This document shows positions 8,688 through 18,323 of a stretch of 64,000 nucleotides of DNA, one piece after another (the stretch's first letter is position 1; every line of letters starts with the position of its first letter). This stretch comes from Brachyspira hampsonii (GTDB taxonomy: Bacteria > Spirochaetota > Brachyspiria > Brachyspirales > Brachyspiraceae). The stretch is from positions 3,100,001 to 3,164,000 of the forward strand of contig NZ_CP019914.1 in the NCBI RefSeq assembly GCF_002214805.1. Direction: 5' to 3'. The position numbers were made by a program, and so were the translations under genes. Under the pieces are notes generated by a model that searched no databases, was not told the origin of the DNA, and saw nothing but the letters and a program-made list of their open reading frames with translations.

Positions 8688-9476
8688 ATGCGAAAGTTAC
8701 TAATGGTATTTTTGGTATTATGTTTACTTGTACCGGCAGCAGCTTACGCTCAAGATAATACTCAGATACCAATACCAACAATAGGATTAAATGTTGCTCA
8801 AGCTCAAACACCTCAGCAGGTTAGCTTGGGACTTCAAATATTATTTCTTTTAACAATATTGTCATTATCTCCATCTATCATAATAATGACAACAAGTTTT
8901 ATAAGAGTTTCAATAGTACTAAGTTTTGTTCAAAGGGCATTGTCTTTACAAGAGACTCCGCCTAGAGCATTAATAATGGGACTTTCACTATTTCTTACAT
9001 TTTTCATAATGATGCCCACATTGACGCAGGTAAATAATGAGGCACTTCAGCCGTATTTAAATGGTACTATAGGTGTTAATGAATTATACAGCAGAGGCAT
9101 ACAGCCTATAAGAATGTTTATGTTTAACTCTTTACGCGGTGAAAATGGTATGAAGAGTTTAGATTTGTTCTTAAGTATAAGTAATACAAATATAAGACTT
9201 AGAGAGATTCAGACAGTTGATGATTTAAATAGAATTCCTACTATAGTCGTCATACCGGCATTCATCATTAATGAGCTTACAATAGCATTCAAAATGGGAA
9301 TATATTTATTTATACCATTTATAGTTATAGATTTGGTAGTTGCTTCCATACTTATGGCAATGGGTATGATAATGCTTCCGCCTATTATGATATCTTTGCC
9401 GCTTAAAATAATTTTATTTGTTGCGGTAGACGGATGGAAACTTTTGATACTTCAGATAGTACAGAGTTTTCAATAA
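8688..9476 (+). CDS. fliP: Flagellar export apparatus protein FliP
   Basis: FliP forms the core of the export gate in the flagellar basal body with FliQ and FliR. The 262-residue product starts with a cleavable signal peptide (ends near AYAQ, residue 22), as FliP usually does. Typical segments follow: LSLSPSIIIMTTSFIRVSIVLSF, LGLQ, then the periplasmic loop with LREIQTVDDL, and the C-terminal pair of membrane helices with LPPIMISLPLKIILFVAVDGW, the family signature. GGAG precedes the ATG by 8 bases. It opens the export operon; no fliO-like gene is visible upstream. Confidence 0.97.
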   Translation: MRKLLMVFLVLCLLVPAAAYAQDNTQIPIPTIGLNVAQAQTPQQVSLGLQILFLLTILSLSPSIIIMTTSFIRVSIVLSFVQRALSLQETPPRALIMGLSLFLTFFIMMPTLTQVNNEALQPYLNGTIGVNELYSRGIQPIRMFMFNSLRGENGMKSLDLFLSISNTNIRLREIQTVDDLNRIPTIVVIPAFIINELTIAFKMGIYLFIPFIVIDLVVASILMAMGMIMLPPIMISLPLKIILFVAVDGWKLLILQIVQSFQ

Positions 9477-9529
9477 ATATAAAAATATATTTGGCACTTT
9501 ATATAGTTAATAAATTTTAAGGGAATTTT

Positions 9530-9799
9530 ATGAGTGATACTTCGATTATTGTTTTGGTTCAGGAAACTTTATGGGTATTTATGCTGCTTTCAGCTCCTGT
9601 TTTGGGAGTATCAATTATTGTAGGTTTGATAATCTCAATACTTCAGGCTACTACAAGTATTCAGGAGCAGACTTTAACATTTGTTCCTAAAATGATAGCT
9701 ATGTTGGCAGTGATATATATTCTGGCTTCTTGGATGCTTAATTATACAAGTGCGTTTACTGTTAGATTATTCAGCATACTTCCTAGTATAGCTAGATAA
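9530..9799 (+). CDS. fliQ: Flagellar export apparatus protein FliQ
   Basis: An 89-residue protein with two membrane helices, the standard FliQ size and layout. VQETLWVFMLLSAPVLGVSIIVGLIISILQATTSIQEQTL matches the first helix and the conserved Q-A-x-T-x-I-Q-E-Q-T-L segment; the second helix is VPKMIAMLAVIYILASWML. FliQ packs around the FliP-FliR core of the export gate. It lies 53 bases after fliP and 39 before fliR. Confidence 0.96.
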   Translation: MSDTSIIVLVQETLWVFMLLSAPVLGVSIIVGLIISILQATTSIQEQTLTFVPKMIAMLAVIYILASWMLNYTSAFTVRLFSILPSIAR

Positions 9800-9838
9800 T
9801 CAATATTTATAATAGGTTAGGGATAATAGGAATAAAAA

Positions 9839-10642
9839 ATGGATAATTTTGTGAATTTCTTTCAAATTTACCTGCTCATTATGGTAAGATTTGCTGCTAT
9901 ACTTATGGTAGCACCATTGTTTTCTTCTAATGTTATTCCTAATAGTATAAAAATGGCTTTGGCTTTTATTGCTACAGCAGCCATATTTCCATTAGTTGCT
10001 AATATTAATGTTCAGGCGGCCCCTACTTTTGTTGAATATTTTTTAACATTGGTAAATGAGGCTTTAATAGGAATATTAATAGGATTTTTAATGGCGATTA
10101 TATTTGCTGCATATCAGGTTATGGCAAATTTCTTTGAAATACAGATGGGATTCGGTATATCAGAAACTGTTGATCCTATATCTCAGGTTACAGTACCTGT
10201 ATTAGGACAATTACAGTCATTAGTTGTTATATTGTTATTTATAGCTATAGACGGTCCTAGCTGGGTAATTAGAACTTTATTTTACAGTTTTAAAGCTATG
10301 CCTGTATTAAGTGATGCTTCAAAGGCAGTATTCACTTCATCATTTAACGGCGTTATAGATAGAATGATATACTATATGAGTTCTTTATTTTCTGTTGCTC
10401 TTTCTTTAGCATTGCCTATAATGCTGACTTTATTTTTATTATCATTAAGTTTGGGGCTATTAGCTAAGGCAGCACCTCAGATGAATATTTTAATGCTTGG
10501 TTTTCCTATGCAGATAGCTGTAGGTATAGCTGCTTATTATATTTTGATACCTGTACTAGTTTCTAATTTTATGAAGGTATTGGAAACTACTATAGCAGAT
10601 GTTAATAATATAATAACTTTCTTATCTGGAGGAACGGTATGA
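9839..10642 (+). CDS. fliR: Flagellar export apparatus protein FliR
   Basis: A 267-residue FliR with about six membrane helices. The conserved EALIGILIGFLMAIIFAAYQVMANFFEIQMGFG region and the NILMLGFPMQIAVG segment near the end are visible. FliR completes the helical FliP5-FliQ4-FliR1 gate. Its stop codon overlaps the start of flhB by four bases (ATGA-type overlap), which suggests translational coupling of the two gate proteins. Confidence 0.96.
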   Translation: MDNFVNFFQIYLLIMVRFAAILMVAPLFSSNVIPNSIKMALAFIATAAIFPLVANINVQAAPTFVEYFLTLVNEALIGILIGFLMAIIFAAYQVMANFFEIQMGFGISETVDPISQVTVPVLGQLQSLVVILLFIAIDGPSWVIRTLFYSFKAMPVLSDASKAVFTSSFNGVIDRMIYYMSSLFSVALSLALPIMLTLFLLSLSLGLLAKAAPQMNILMLGFPMQIAVGIAAYYILIPVLVSNFMKVLETTIADVNNIITFLSGGTV

Positions 10643-11841
10643 TTAAAAAAATACTTTCTTCTATATTTGAATTGTTCATTATATTCAAAGCTAAATTATA
10701 CAGAAAATATTTGCATCTTACAGGCAGAGGATATGTATTAACATTATTTGCTTCTCCTGAAGATGAGGGCAGAACTGAACTTCCTACAGAAAGAAAGAAA
10801 AGAAAAGCCAGAGAGGAAGAAGGACGCGTAGTTAACTCGGCAGAAATAAATCAGACTCTTGTTTTAGCGGTTTCAATAGCTGTGATAGCTCTTTTAACTA
10901 CATATTTTACTCATACAGTTGCACAGTTCTTTATTAGTATAATGAATAAGATTTCTAATGCTGACGCTTCAATAAATAATGCAGCTTTCACAGATATGCT
11001 GCTAGAAATATTTGCTCTTCTAGCAAAAACTGCAGGAATAATCATGGCAGTTGCTTTGGTAGTTGGTGTTGGTGTTAATTTAGCTCAGACTCAGTTTTTA
11101 TTTACTACAAAGAAATTAAAACCTAATTTTAAAAGAATAGCACCTACTTGGTCTAACTTCAAAGAAAGAGTATTTATATCATCTCAGAACTTAATGAACT
11201 TGGCAAAAATACTTTTTAAAATGATTGTAATATCGCTTCTTACTTTTACTACTATATATGGAAAACGTTCTGAATTATTTAATATGATTAATATGGGTTT
11301 GAGTCAGGCTATGAATTTGTTTTTCTTTATAGTTTTAGAGATGCTTGCCAAAGTAATTATATTTATGATAATAGTTTCTGCTTTCGATTATTTTTTCCAA
11401 AAAAGACAATATATTAATAGTTTGAAAATGACAAAGCATGAGATGAAAGAAGAGTTTAAAGAGATGGAAGGAGATCCATTGGTAAAAAGTCAGCTGCAGG
11501 ATATGGCAAGAAAGATTGTAAGCAGAACAATGCTTAAATCTGTACCTGAAGCAGATGTAGTTATTACAAACCCTACTCACTTTGCGGTCGCTTTGAAATA
11601 TGAAAATGGAGATTATGCTCCTGTAGTAACAGCTAAGGGAGTTGATCATATAGCTTTAAAAATAAAAGAAATAGCTAAGGAAAATGATGTACAAATAGTA
11701 GAGAATAAACCTTTAGCCCGTGAATTATACTATAATGTTGAGATAGGACAGTATATACCTGAGAAACTATTTCATGTTGTATCAAGAATACTTGGTGAGG
11801 TATATAGAATACGAAATGAAAAAATGGCAAGGGCTATATAG
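10639..11841 (+). CDS. flhB: Flagellar export substrate-specificity switch FlhB
   Basis: FlhB controls the change from rod/hook to filament export. The 400-residue product has four membrane helices and a cytoplasmic C-terminal domain with the self-cleavage motif NPTH (in VVITNPTHFAVAL, near residue 312). EDEGRTELPTERKKRKAREEEG is the usual motif before the first helix. There is a ~35-residue N-terminal extension with a hydrophobic start before this motif, longer than in many FlhB proteins. The gene overlaps fliR and is followed by flhA after 12 bases with a strong GGAGG. Confidence 0.96.
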   Translation: MIKKILSSIFELFIIFKAKLYRKYLHLTGRGYVLTLFASPEDEGRTELPTERKKRKAREEEGRVVNSAEINQTLVLAVSIAVIALLTTYFTHTVAQFFISIMNKISNADASINNAAFTDMLLEIFALLAKTAGIIMAVALVVGVGVNLAQTQFLFTTKKLKPNFKRIAPTWSNFKERVFISSQNLMNLAKILFKMIVISLLTFTTIYGKRSELFNMINMGLSQAMNLFFFIVLEMLAKVIIFMIIVSAFDYFFQKRQYINSLKMTKHEMKEEFKEMEGDPLVKSQLQDMARKIVSRTMLKSVPEADVVITNPTHFAVALKYENGDYAPVVTAKGVDHIALKIKEIAKENDVQIVENKPLARELYYNVEIGQYIPEKLFHVVSRILGEVYRIRNEKMARAI

Positions 11842-11853
11842 GAGGAATAAAAA

Positions 11854-13974
11854 GTGGCAACAATGAATGGTGCTAAATCAATTTTAGATAATATAAAGCT
11901 GCCTTCAAATTTAAGCAGACATAGTGATATAATGTTTGCTATTGGTGCAGTTATGGTAATTATGATGCTTATCATACCTTTACCATCTATAATATTGGAT
12001 TTCTTACTTATAATAAATATCATAGTATCATTATTGATATTGCTTATGGTTCTTAGTATAAGAAGTGCCAATGATTTCAGTGTATTTCCTTCTGTACTTC
12101 TTGTAATGACTGCTTTCAGACTTGCTTTAAATGTATCTACAACTAGGGCAATTCTTACTGAAGGAGCTAACTTTAACGGTAAAGTAATAACTTCATTTGC
12201 TGACTTTGTAGTTGGAGGAAATATAGTTGTAGGTGTTGTAATATTCATCATTCTTATAATAGTGCAGTTTGTTGTAATCACTAAAGGTGCCACAAGGGTA
12301 TCAGAAGTAGCAGCAAGATTTGCATTAGATAGTATGCCTTCTAAGATGATGGCGGTTGAAAGCGAACTTCAGGCTGGAGCTATCACAGATAAAGAGGCAG
12401 AAGAAAAGAGAAAAAAGATTAGAGGTGAAAGTGATTTCTACGGTACTATGGACGGTGCTTCAAAGTTTGTACAGGGAGATGTTATAGCCGGTATTATAAT
12501 CACTGTTATAAATATAGTAGGTGGACTCATCATTGGTATGACAATGAGAGGGGAGGCTTTTAATCAGGCTGTTAATGCTTATACTCGTTTTACTGTTGGT
12601 GATGGTTTAGTAAGCCAAATACCTTCTTTCTTTATGAGTTTTGCTACAGGTTTATTGGTAACTAGAAGCAGCAGCGAAGATAATTTGTCTACTCAGATTG
12701 CCGTTCAGGTTTTTGCTAAGCCTAAAAACTTATTTATAGGTGCTGGTTTTGCATTCTTCTTAATGCTTTTACCGGGATTCCCAAAAATTGCATTATTTGT
12801 AATAGCTTTGGCTTTATTCCTAGCCGGATATGCTTTGAAAAAAGAACAGCAGGAGCTTGGACTTAATGAGGACGGTACAAAAACAGATGCAGGTGAACAG
12901 GTACATCAAGGACCTTTAGATGTTACCCCTTTCTTAAAAGTAGAAAAGATAGAGCTTTCGGTTGGTGCATCTCTTATACCTTTGGCATTGGAATCTGAAG
13001 GAGGAGATTTAATCAATAGAATAAGTCAGATTCGCAGAGAGCTTGCTTTAGAAGTTGGGCTTGTTGTTCCTCCTGTTCGTATTGTTGACAACAGCGTAAT
13101 AGAACCTGATGAATATACAGTAAGTATAAATGGTACTGAAATGGCTAAAGGATTCGTTCGTCCTAATATGCTTTTGGCTTTGAATGCCAATTCTCCGGAC
13201 GGACCTTCTCCGGACTGTGAGAAAGTAAGAGAGCCTGCATTCGGACTTCCTGCATATTGGATTAAAGTTGATGAAAAAGATATGGCTGAGAAAAAAGGCT
13301 TTATGTTATTTCAGCCTACTTCTGTTATTGCTACACACTTCAGTGAAACTATTAAAAGAAATGCTAGTCTTCTTATTGGTCGTGAAGAGGTACAGAATAT
13401 GCTTGATCTTATCAAAGATGATCATAAGGCTCTTGTATCTGAAGTGCTTGCAGCTAAGCCTCATAATGAAAGCCCTCTTGGATATATACAGAAAGTACTT
13501 CAGAATCTTCTTCAGGAGGAAGTGCCTATCAGAAACAGTGTTGCTATATTAGAGGGGGTTGCTGATGCTATAGCAATTATGGGAAGCGAACAGGCTACTG
13601 AACTTGTAAGAAGCAGACTTGCATCTCAAATATCTCAGATGGTTGCAGATCAAGACAGAAATATTAGAGTTATTACTTTAAGCCAGCAATTACAAAATAA
13701 TATAGCTCAGAATCTTGCTAATACAGGTAATTTACAAGGTTCTCAAATGATAGCTATGAGTTTTGAAAGTATGCAGAACTTAATTAAGAATATAAAAGAT
13801 GCTGTTAAACTTGTAAGCGATTCGGGAGTTGATGATATAGTATTTTTGACTTCTCCTATAATAAGAAGACCGCTTTATCAGTTTATAGCCAAAAATATTG
13901 GTAAGTATAAGGTTATAGCAACTACTGAAATAGCACAGGGTTATAATGTACAGGGTATTGCCAGCATAAAATAA
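11854..13974 (+). CDS. flhA: Flagellar export gate protein FlhA
   Basis: FlhA forms the nonameric export gate and docks chaperone-substrate complexes. The 706-residue product has eight N-terminal membrane helices, the signature AFRLALNVSTTRAIL, the conserved cytoplasmic loop with ALDSMPSKMMAVESELQAGAITDKEA, and a large cytoplasmic domain from about residue 345. The start is GTG, eight bases after GGAGG (11841-11845); an ATG three codons later has worse spacing. Length and domain order are normal for the family. Confidence 0.96.
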   Translation: MATMNGAKSILDNIKLPSNLSRHSDIMFAIGAVMVIMMLIIPLPSIILDFLLIINIIVSLLILLMVLSIRSANDFSVFPSVLLVMTAFRLALNVSTTRAILTEGANFNGKVITSFADFVVGGNIVVGVVIFIILIIVQFVVITKGATRVSEVAARFALDSMPSKMMAVESELQAGAITDKEAEEKRKKIRGESDFYGTMDGASKFVQGDVIAGIIITVINIVGGLIIGMTMRGEAFNQAVNAYTRFTVGDGLVSQIPSFFMSFATGLLVTRSSSEDNLSTQIAVQVFAKPKNLFIGAGFAFFLMLLPGFPKIALFVIALALFLAGYALKKEQQELGLNEDGTKTDAGEQVHQGPLDVTPFLKVEKIELSVGASLIPLALESEGGDLINRISQIRRELALEVGLVVPPVRIVDNSVIEPDEYTVSINGTEMAKGFVRPNMLLALNANSPDGPSPDCEKVREPAFGLPAYWIKVDEKDMAEKKGFMLFQPTSVIATHFSETIKRNASLLIGREEVQNMLDLIKDDHKALVSEVLAAKPHNESPLGYIQKVLQNLLQEEVPIRNSVAILEGVADAIAIMGSEQATELVRSRLASQISQMVADQDRNIRVITLSQQLQNNIAQNLANTGNLQGSQMIAMSFESMQNLIKNIKDAVKLVSDSGVDDIVFLTSPIIRRPLYQFIAKNIGKYKVIATTEIAQGYNVQGIASIK

Positions 13975-14029
13975 AGCCTAATTGGGCAATTTAAGATATA
14001 AATAATAACATATTACTTGGAGTTATAGT

Positions 14030-14203
14030 ATGAAAACTATTAAAATTTTTGGAAAAAACAGAGAAGAAATTGAAAAACAGGCCAGAGACAAATACGGTGA
14101 AAGCTATTTTATAATCAGCGTTAGAGAGAGCAAAAGAAAAAACATATTTGGAATGATTAAAAAAGAGTTTGAAGTTTCTATTGGTATATTAGAACAGTAT
14201 TAA
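14030..14203 (+). CDS. Small stand-alone FlhF N-domain-like protein (57 aa)
   Basis: A 57-residue reading frame with a good ribosome site (TTGGAG, 14018-14023). Its sequence pattern, MKTIKIFGKNREEIEKQARD, KYGESYFIISVRESKRKNIFGMI and a final Glu/Val strand, matches the small N-terminal domain that begins FlhF proteins (and the related Jag-N/FapA start), but nothing follows it. It lies 55 bases after flhA and 40 before a second such mini-gene. It may be a free domain that modulates FlhF or the basal body, or a remnant. It is too distant from the true flhF at DNA level to be a recent copy. Confidence 0.6.
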   Translation: MKTIKIFGKNREEIEKQARDKYGESYFIISVRESKRKNIFGMIKKEFEVSIGILEQY

Positions 14204-14243
14204 TAAAAGATTAAGAGATATAAATATTTATTAGGAGTATTAT

Positions 14244-14498
14244 ATGGCTGAAATATATAGTATAAAAGGTAAGAATAAAACTGATGCTATTATTGATGCT
14301 GAATATGTCAGAAATTTCTTTATGTTATCAAATAAAGATGTAAAAGCAGATGCTTTTTTAGGATTTGGAATGCAAACAGAGCATAAACTTGGAATAATGC
14401 TTAGCAATGTTAATGTTATGAAAGAAGTACTATGTGATGAAAATAAAAAGTATACTCTAATAAATAATATCGTTAAATGCATAAAAAAATCTAATTGA
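14244..14498 (+). CDS. Truncated FlhF N-domain paralogue (84 aa)
   Basis: An 84-residue product whose first ~55 residues align with the start of the downstream flhF: IKGKNKTDA against IRGKDKTDA, SNKDVKADAFLGFGMQTEH against TSKDVKVGGFLGLGMKTEH, and LGIMLSN against LRIMLNN. The GTPase part is absent and the C-terminal 30 residues are unrelated and Lys/Asn-rich. A TAGGAG ribosome site precedes the ATG as in flhF, so the ribosome site was copied too. It is a partial tandem duplication of flhF that has kept an open frame. Whether it is made and works is unknown. Confidence 0.6.
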   Translation: MAEIYSIKGKNKTDAIIDAEYVRNFFMLSNKDVKADAFLGFGMQTEHKLGIMLSNVNVMKEVLCDENKKYTLINNIVKCIKKSN

Positions 14499-14525
14499 TA
14501 GAATGATGATTATAGGAGATATAAA

Positions 14526-16496
14526 ATGGTAGACATACGAACTATTAGAGGAAAGGATAAAACTGATGCCTTTGCCAAAGCGAGAGTAGAATATGGCGGT
14601 AACTTTGTTATTTTAACTAGTAAAGATGTAAAAGTTGGCGGCTTTTTAGGTCTTGGAATGAAGACTGAGCATGAGCTTAGAATAATGCTTAATAATTCTA
14701 TTTATGATAGAAAAAATAATCCTATGAATGAGGACAAAGATTCTTATTCAGAAGATGAAGATGATATGCATAGAGGCAAACTTTTAAGTGATAGGATAGA
14801 GATGAAAAAACATTCATCTGAGACTATAGATGCTAGTGAAATGGCAGACAGAATAGTTTCTATAACTAAAGCCTTAAAAGAAAAGAGTGCAAATAGAAAT
14901 AATAATTCTTCTAATAATAATTCATCTCGTTCTGCCGTTCAGGAAAATTCTTATGGTATAGAAAATGAAAATATTCCTGAAGAATTGTTAAATGATAATG
15001 GCAGTAATAATAGTTCAAATGTTAATGTTATTGAAGAAAAAATAGAAGATAATAATATCAGAGAAAAAAGTGCTGATAATTTTATCCCATTGCCTAATTT
15101 TAGTAATAATCAGTATTCTAGTTTTCAAGGTTCTACATTTGCTAATATGAGAAATCCGATGCTTTCAGATTATTCCAATAATAATAGTTTTTCTCCTATT
15201 AATAATTACAGCAATTTTACTAATAATGATAATAGCTTTATGAATAACTTTAATAATAATGCTATGTATAATCATAATAATACATCTAATAACAATATTA
15301 ATAATAGTCAGAATAATATTAATAACTCTGTAGATGATAATGTAAAAAAATTAGTTCAGGAACAGATAAGAGATATTATAAAAGAATATTTAGAAACTAA
15401 TATCCCTAATATAAATTTAAATAAAAATAACTCCAATAATTCTAATATTTATGAGGATTCAAAACATCAAAATAAAACTTCTTATTCTATTTCTTCTGAG
15501 GAAGATGAAATTAAAAATGCAATAGAAGAAATAAAAGAAAATAGAAGAGAACTAAGGGGAATGAGAGAGCATAGAGAACTCAATATTGAAGAAAATAATT
15601 TAAAAGAAAATAAAAATACTGTCAGAGATTATTTTAATGATGATATAAAAGATACAAATTATAATGATGAAGAAAATGATATTGAAAGCAGCTCTGATAC
15701 AAGTATTGCTGACGGAATGGAAGAAAGTTTTAATTATTTAAGAGACAGAGAGTTTCCGGAAGAAGTATTACTAGAATTGAGAGAATATTTACTTACATCA
15801 AGTAATGCAAGATTTTTTCAATCTAAAGATGTTATCAGAGAAGAGGTAGAAAAATATTTTGCTGAGAGATTAATACTTGCTAATGGTATAGAAGTTGGAG
15901 CAAAGAAAAAAATCATAGTATTTGTAGGACCTACAGGTGTAGGAAAAACTACTACAATACCTAAAATAGCAGCACAGTATATGAAATCCGGTAAGAAAGT
16001 TTCTTTTGTAACTATAGACAATTATAGAATAGCAGCAGTGGATCAGCTTCAAAGATATGCAAGCATAATGAAAGTACCATTTACAAGTGCAAGTACTCCT
16101 GAAGCTTTAAGAGCAGAGATTAGAAAGATGGATAATTCTTCATTGTTATTTATAGACACTATGGGAAGATCTCCTAAAGGGGCTGAAGATATAGTTGCTA
16201 TGTCAAAATATTTCACTACGGTTGGAAGATTTGATATGGATATTCAGCTTGTTATGAGTGCAACAGCTAAATATAAAGATGCTTTAAAAATTTTAAACGG
16301 ATTTAAACCTACAAATTATAAAGGTGTAATACTTACAAAAGTTGATGAAACAGATTATTTAGCTTCTTCAATTTGTGCTATTACAAAAAAGAAATTACCT
16401 ATTACTTATATAACTCATGGGCAAGGTGTTCCTAAGGACATATCTACGGCTAAAAAATATGGTTATAAAATAATAGAAGGTTTATTCGGACATTAA
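14526..16496 (+). CDS. flhF: Flagellar biosynthesis GTPase FlhF (SRP-type)
   Basis: FlhF is an SRP-family GTPase that sets flagellum position and number. The 656-residue product is long for FlhF (usually 380-480) because of a low-complexity linker of roughly 280 residues, very rich in Asn and Ser (about residues 100-390). The G domain near the C terminus is complete: VGPTGVGKTTTIPKIA (P-loop), TIDNYRIAAVDQL, FIDTMGRSP and LTKVDET. An N-terminal domain of about 60 residues is the source of the two upstream mini-genes. It is followed by flhG, its usual ATPase partner, 50 bases later. Confidence 0.95.
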   Translation: MVDIRTIRGKDKTDAFAKARVEYGGNFVILTSKDVKVGGFLGLGMKTEHELRIMLNNSIYDRKNNPMNEDKDSYSEDEDDMHRGKLLSDRIEMKKHSSETIDASEMADRIVSITKALKEKSANRNNNSSNNNSSRSAVQENSYGIENENIPEELLNDNGSNNSSNVNVIEEKIEDNNIREKSADNFIPLPNFSNNQYSSFQGSTFANMRNPMLSDYSNNNSFSPINNYSNFTNNDNSFMNNFNNNAMYNHNNTSNNNINNSQNNINNSVDDNVKKLVQEQIRDIIKEYLETNIPNINLNKNNSNNSNIYEDSKHQNKTSYSISSEEDEIKNAIEEIKENRRELRGMREHRELNIEENNLKENKNTVRDYFNDDIKDTNYNDEENDIESSSDTSIADGMEESFNYLRDREFPEEVLLELREYLLTSSNARFFQSKDVIREEVEKYFAERLILANGIEVGAKKKIIVFVGPTGVGKTTTIPKIAAQYMKSGKKVSFVTIDNYRIAAVDQLQRYASIMKVPFTSASTPEALRAEIRKMDNSSLLFIDTMGRSPKGAEDIVAMSKYFTTVGRFDMDIQLVMSATAKYKDALKILNGFKPTNYKGVILTKVDETDYLASSICAITKKKLPITYITHGQGVPKDISTAKKYGYKIIEGLFGH

Positions 16497-16546
16497 AATA
16501 AGATTTTATAAAAAAGAAAAAATAATTAGGAAATTTATATTATATT

Positions 16547-17410
16547 ATGAAAGATCAAGCTGATGAATTAAGAAAAATGATGAGTGTAAAAGATAAACGT
16601 CCTCAGCGTATAATAAGTATAGCTAGCGGTAAGGGCGGCGTAGGTAAAACTAATATAGCAATTAATTTATCCATAGCATTGCAGCAGCTTGGGCAGAATG
16701 TGCTTTTAATTGATGCAGATCTTGGATTGGGTAATGTTAATGTTATACTTGGAAATATGCCTGAATATAATTTGTATCATGTTATTAAGGGTGTGAAAAA
16801 AATACATGAGGTTATACTTGAAACAGATTATGGCATAAGATATATAGCAGGAGCTTCTGGATTTTCCTCTTTGGCTAATCTTTCAGGAAGGGCTTTGACT
16901 AAATTAGTTAATAGTATGGATTCTTTAAATGATGCTGACATAATAATAGTTGATACGGGTGCTGGAATTTCTGATAATGTTTTGTATTTTTTGCTGTCTT
17001 CGGATGAAAGTATAGTAGTTACAACTCCTGAACTTACAGCTATATTAGATGCGTATGGCGTAATAAAATCTATGGCACCTGAAAATGCAAATGCTGATAT
17101 AAAAATATTAGTTAATAGAGTTACTAAGGCTTCAGAAGGTAAAGAAGTAAGCGACAAAATTATTATTACAAGCAAAAAATATTTAGATATGGATGTGAAG
17201 TATTTAGGGCATGTTATGGAAGATAAAACAATTCCTTATGCAGTTTCTCAGCAGCTTCCATTCTATAAGTATGATAATAAATGTCAGGCTTCTATGTCAA
17301 TATATAATATAGCAAAAAGAATAATTGATATGGAATACGATGAAAATAGAGAAGTAAAAGGATTCGGAGGGTTTATGGAATCTTTATTATCTTTTGTAAG
17401 TAAAAAATGA
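16547..17410 (+). CDS. flhG: MinD-like ATPase FlhG (YlxH/FleN)
   Basis: A 287-residue MinD/ParA-type ATPase that pairs with FlhF to limit flagellar number. The deviant Walker A motif ASGKGGVGKTNIAINLS (with the signature lysine) is at residues 25-41, LLIDADLGLGNVNVILG gives Walker A', and IIIVDTGAGIS gives Walker B. The N-terminal stretch DQADELRKMM is the short FlhG-type activator helix that contacts FlhF. Position directly after flhF agrees. The C-terminal membrane-targeting region is short. Confidence 0.95.
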   Translation: MKDQADELRKMMSVKDKRPQRIISIASGKGGVGKTNIAINLSIALQQLGQNVLLIDADLGLGNVNVILGNMPEYNLYHVIKGVKKIHEVILETDYGIRYIAGASGFSSLANLSGRALTKLVNSMDSLNDADIIIVDTGAGISDNVLYFLLSSDESIVVTTPELTAILDAYGVIKSMAPENANADIKILVNRVTKASEGKEVSDKIIITSKKYLDMDVKYLGHVMEDKTIPYAVSQQLPFYKYDNKCQASMSIYNIAKRIIDMEYDENREVKGFGGFMESLLSFVSKK

Positions 17411-17432
17411 TAAATGTTTGCAGAGGGAATTT

Positions 17433-18041
17433 ATGAATAATATAGCAGAAAGAGTAAAACAGTATTTTTCATCTAATTTTGGAAAATTAGACGGCATAAT
17501 ATCTATTTTATCATTTATTGTAACATTTATACTATCTGTCCTCTATAAGAATAGAATAGATATATCTTTACTTAAGGGACTGCTCTCAGGTATCATAACT
17601 TTAGGAATATTGTTTTTAATAGGAATGTTATTAAAAAGATATTTAGGAGATGTTATAGAAAGCAGTAATAGCAGTACAAATATGGATATAGATTACAATC
17701 CAATAGATGATAATTCTATAACAAATACTAATGCTGTTCCTAATGCGGATAATGGCAGCGGTGATTTTAATCCTGACAATATTAGTATATCTCCAGATTC
17801 AATAAATGTTGATAAAAAGCCTAAAACGGATTATCATAGTTCCGGAGGTGATATAGGAGATATAATATCAGGCAAACCTTCTTTTAGCAGCAGTACAAAT
17901 TATAGCAGCAGTACAAGCAGTATGTTTGCTGACAAAAAAGTTTCTGATAATGAAATGAGAAAAGAAGTTCAGGAGGATCCTGAAAAAGTGGCTAAAGCTG
18001 TTAGAACTATGATGGCTAAAGATGAAAAAGATGATAAGTAA
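17433..18041 (+). CDS. Membrane protein with two TM helices and Ser/Asn-rich tail
   Basis: A 202-residue protein not assigned to a family. Two adjacent membrane helices lie at about residues 19-37 and 45-65, then a long hydrophilic region full of Asn, Asp and Ser, and a charged C-terminal segment ending KAVRTMMAKDEKDDK. That tail, with a V-A-K-A-V-R-x-M pattern, resembles the ends of some flagellar-operon proteins in spirochaetes. The ATG at 17433 is preferred over an upstream TTG because AGAGGG (17422-17427) sits at the right distance. Its place between flhG and fliA suggests a motility role; this is inference from position. Confidence 0.6.
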   Translation: MNNIAERVKQYFSSNFGKLDGIISILSFIVTFILSVLYKNRIDISLLKGLLSGIITLGILFLIGMLLKRYLGDVIESSNSSTNMDIDYNPIDDNSITNTNAVPNADNGSGDFNPDNISISPDSINVDKKPKTDYHSSGGDIGDIISGKPSFSSSTNYSSSTSSMFADKKVSDNEMRKEVQEDPEKVAKAVRTMMAKDEKDDK

Positions 18042-18077
18042 AATATATTAAAATAAAAAGTAGTTAGGGTAAATATT

Positions 18078-18251
18078 ATGAGCGACAAATATAAAATACC
18101 AAATATTACTAATGATAATAAACATGAATATTGGCAGGAGTTTGAAAATATTCAGTCGCCTTATATAAGAGAAGTTTTCATTCTTAAATATTCTCCATTG
18201 GTAAGGTATACTGCAGACAAAATATCTGTTAATATGGGGTTTCAAGGATAA
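18078..18251 (+). CDS. Truncated FliA (sigma-28) N-terminal copy (57 aa)
   Basis: A 57-residue reading frame that aligns with the first ~55 residues of the fliA gene 246 bases downstream: K-x-P-N-I-T-N, EYWxEF, SPxIREx, KYSPLVxYxAxKIS, NMG. It stops where sigma region 2 should begin, so it lacks the -10 recognition and region 4 domains. The upstream bases and start also align with those of fliA, so this is a partial tandem duplication with its translation start. After the stop, the sequence degrades but still loosely resembles a later part of fliA in another frame, pointing to an internal deletion. It may be a decaying pseudogene or a small anti- or co-factor. Confidence 0.5.
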   Translation: MSDKYKIPNITNDNKHEYWQEFENIQSPYIREVFILKYSPLVRYTADKISVNMGFQG

Positions 18252-18323
18252 AATAGATAAATCTAAATAAGAAATTATTTAGAAAAATTATATAGTAAAA
18301 AATTAATAACTAGAGTGAATATT

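Noticed and set aside
11335-11649. Minus-strand ORFs within flhB, flhA, uvrB, murI and the channel genes
   Set aside because: They lie wholly inside strongly supported genes and show no family motif or ribosome site.
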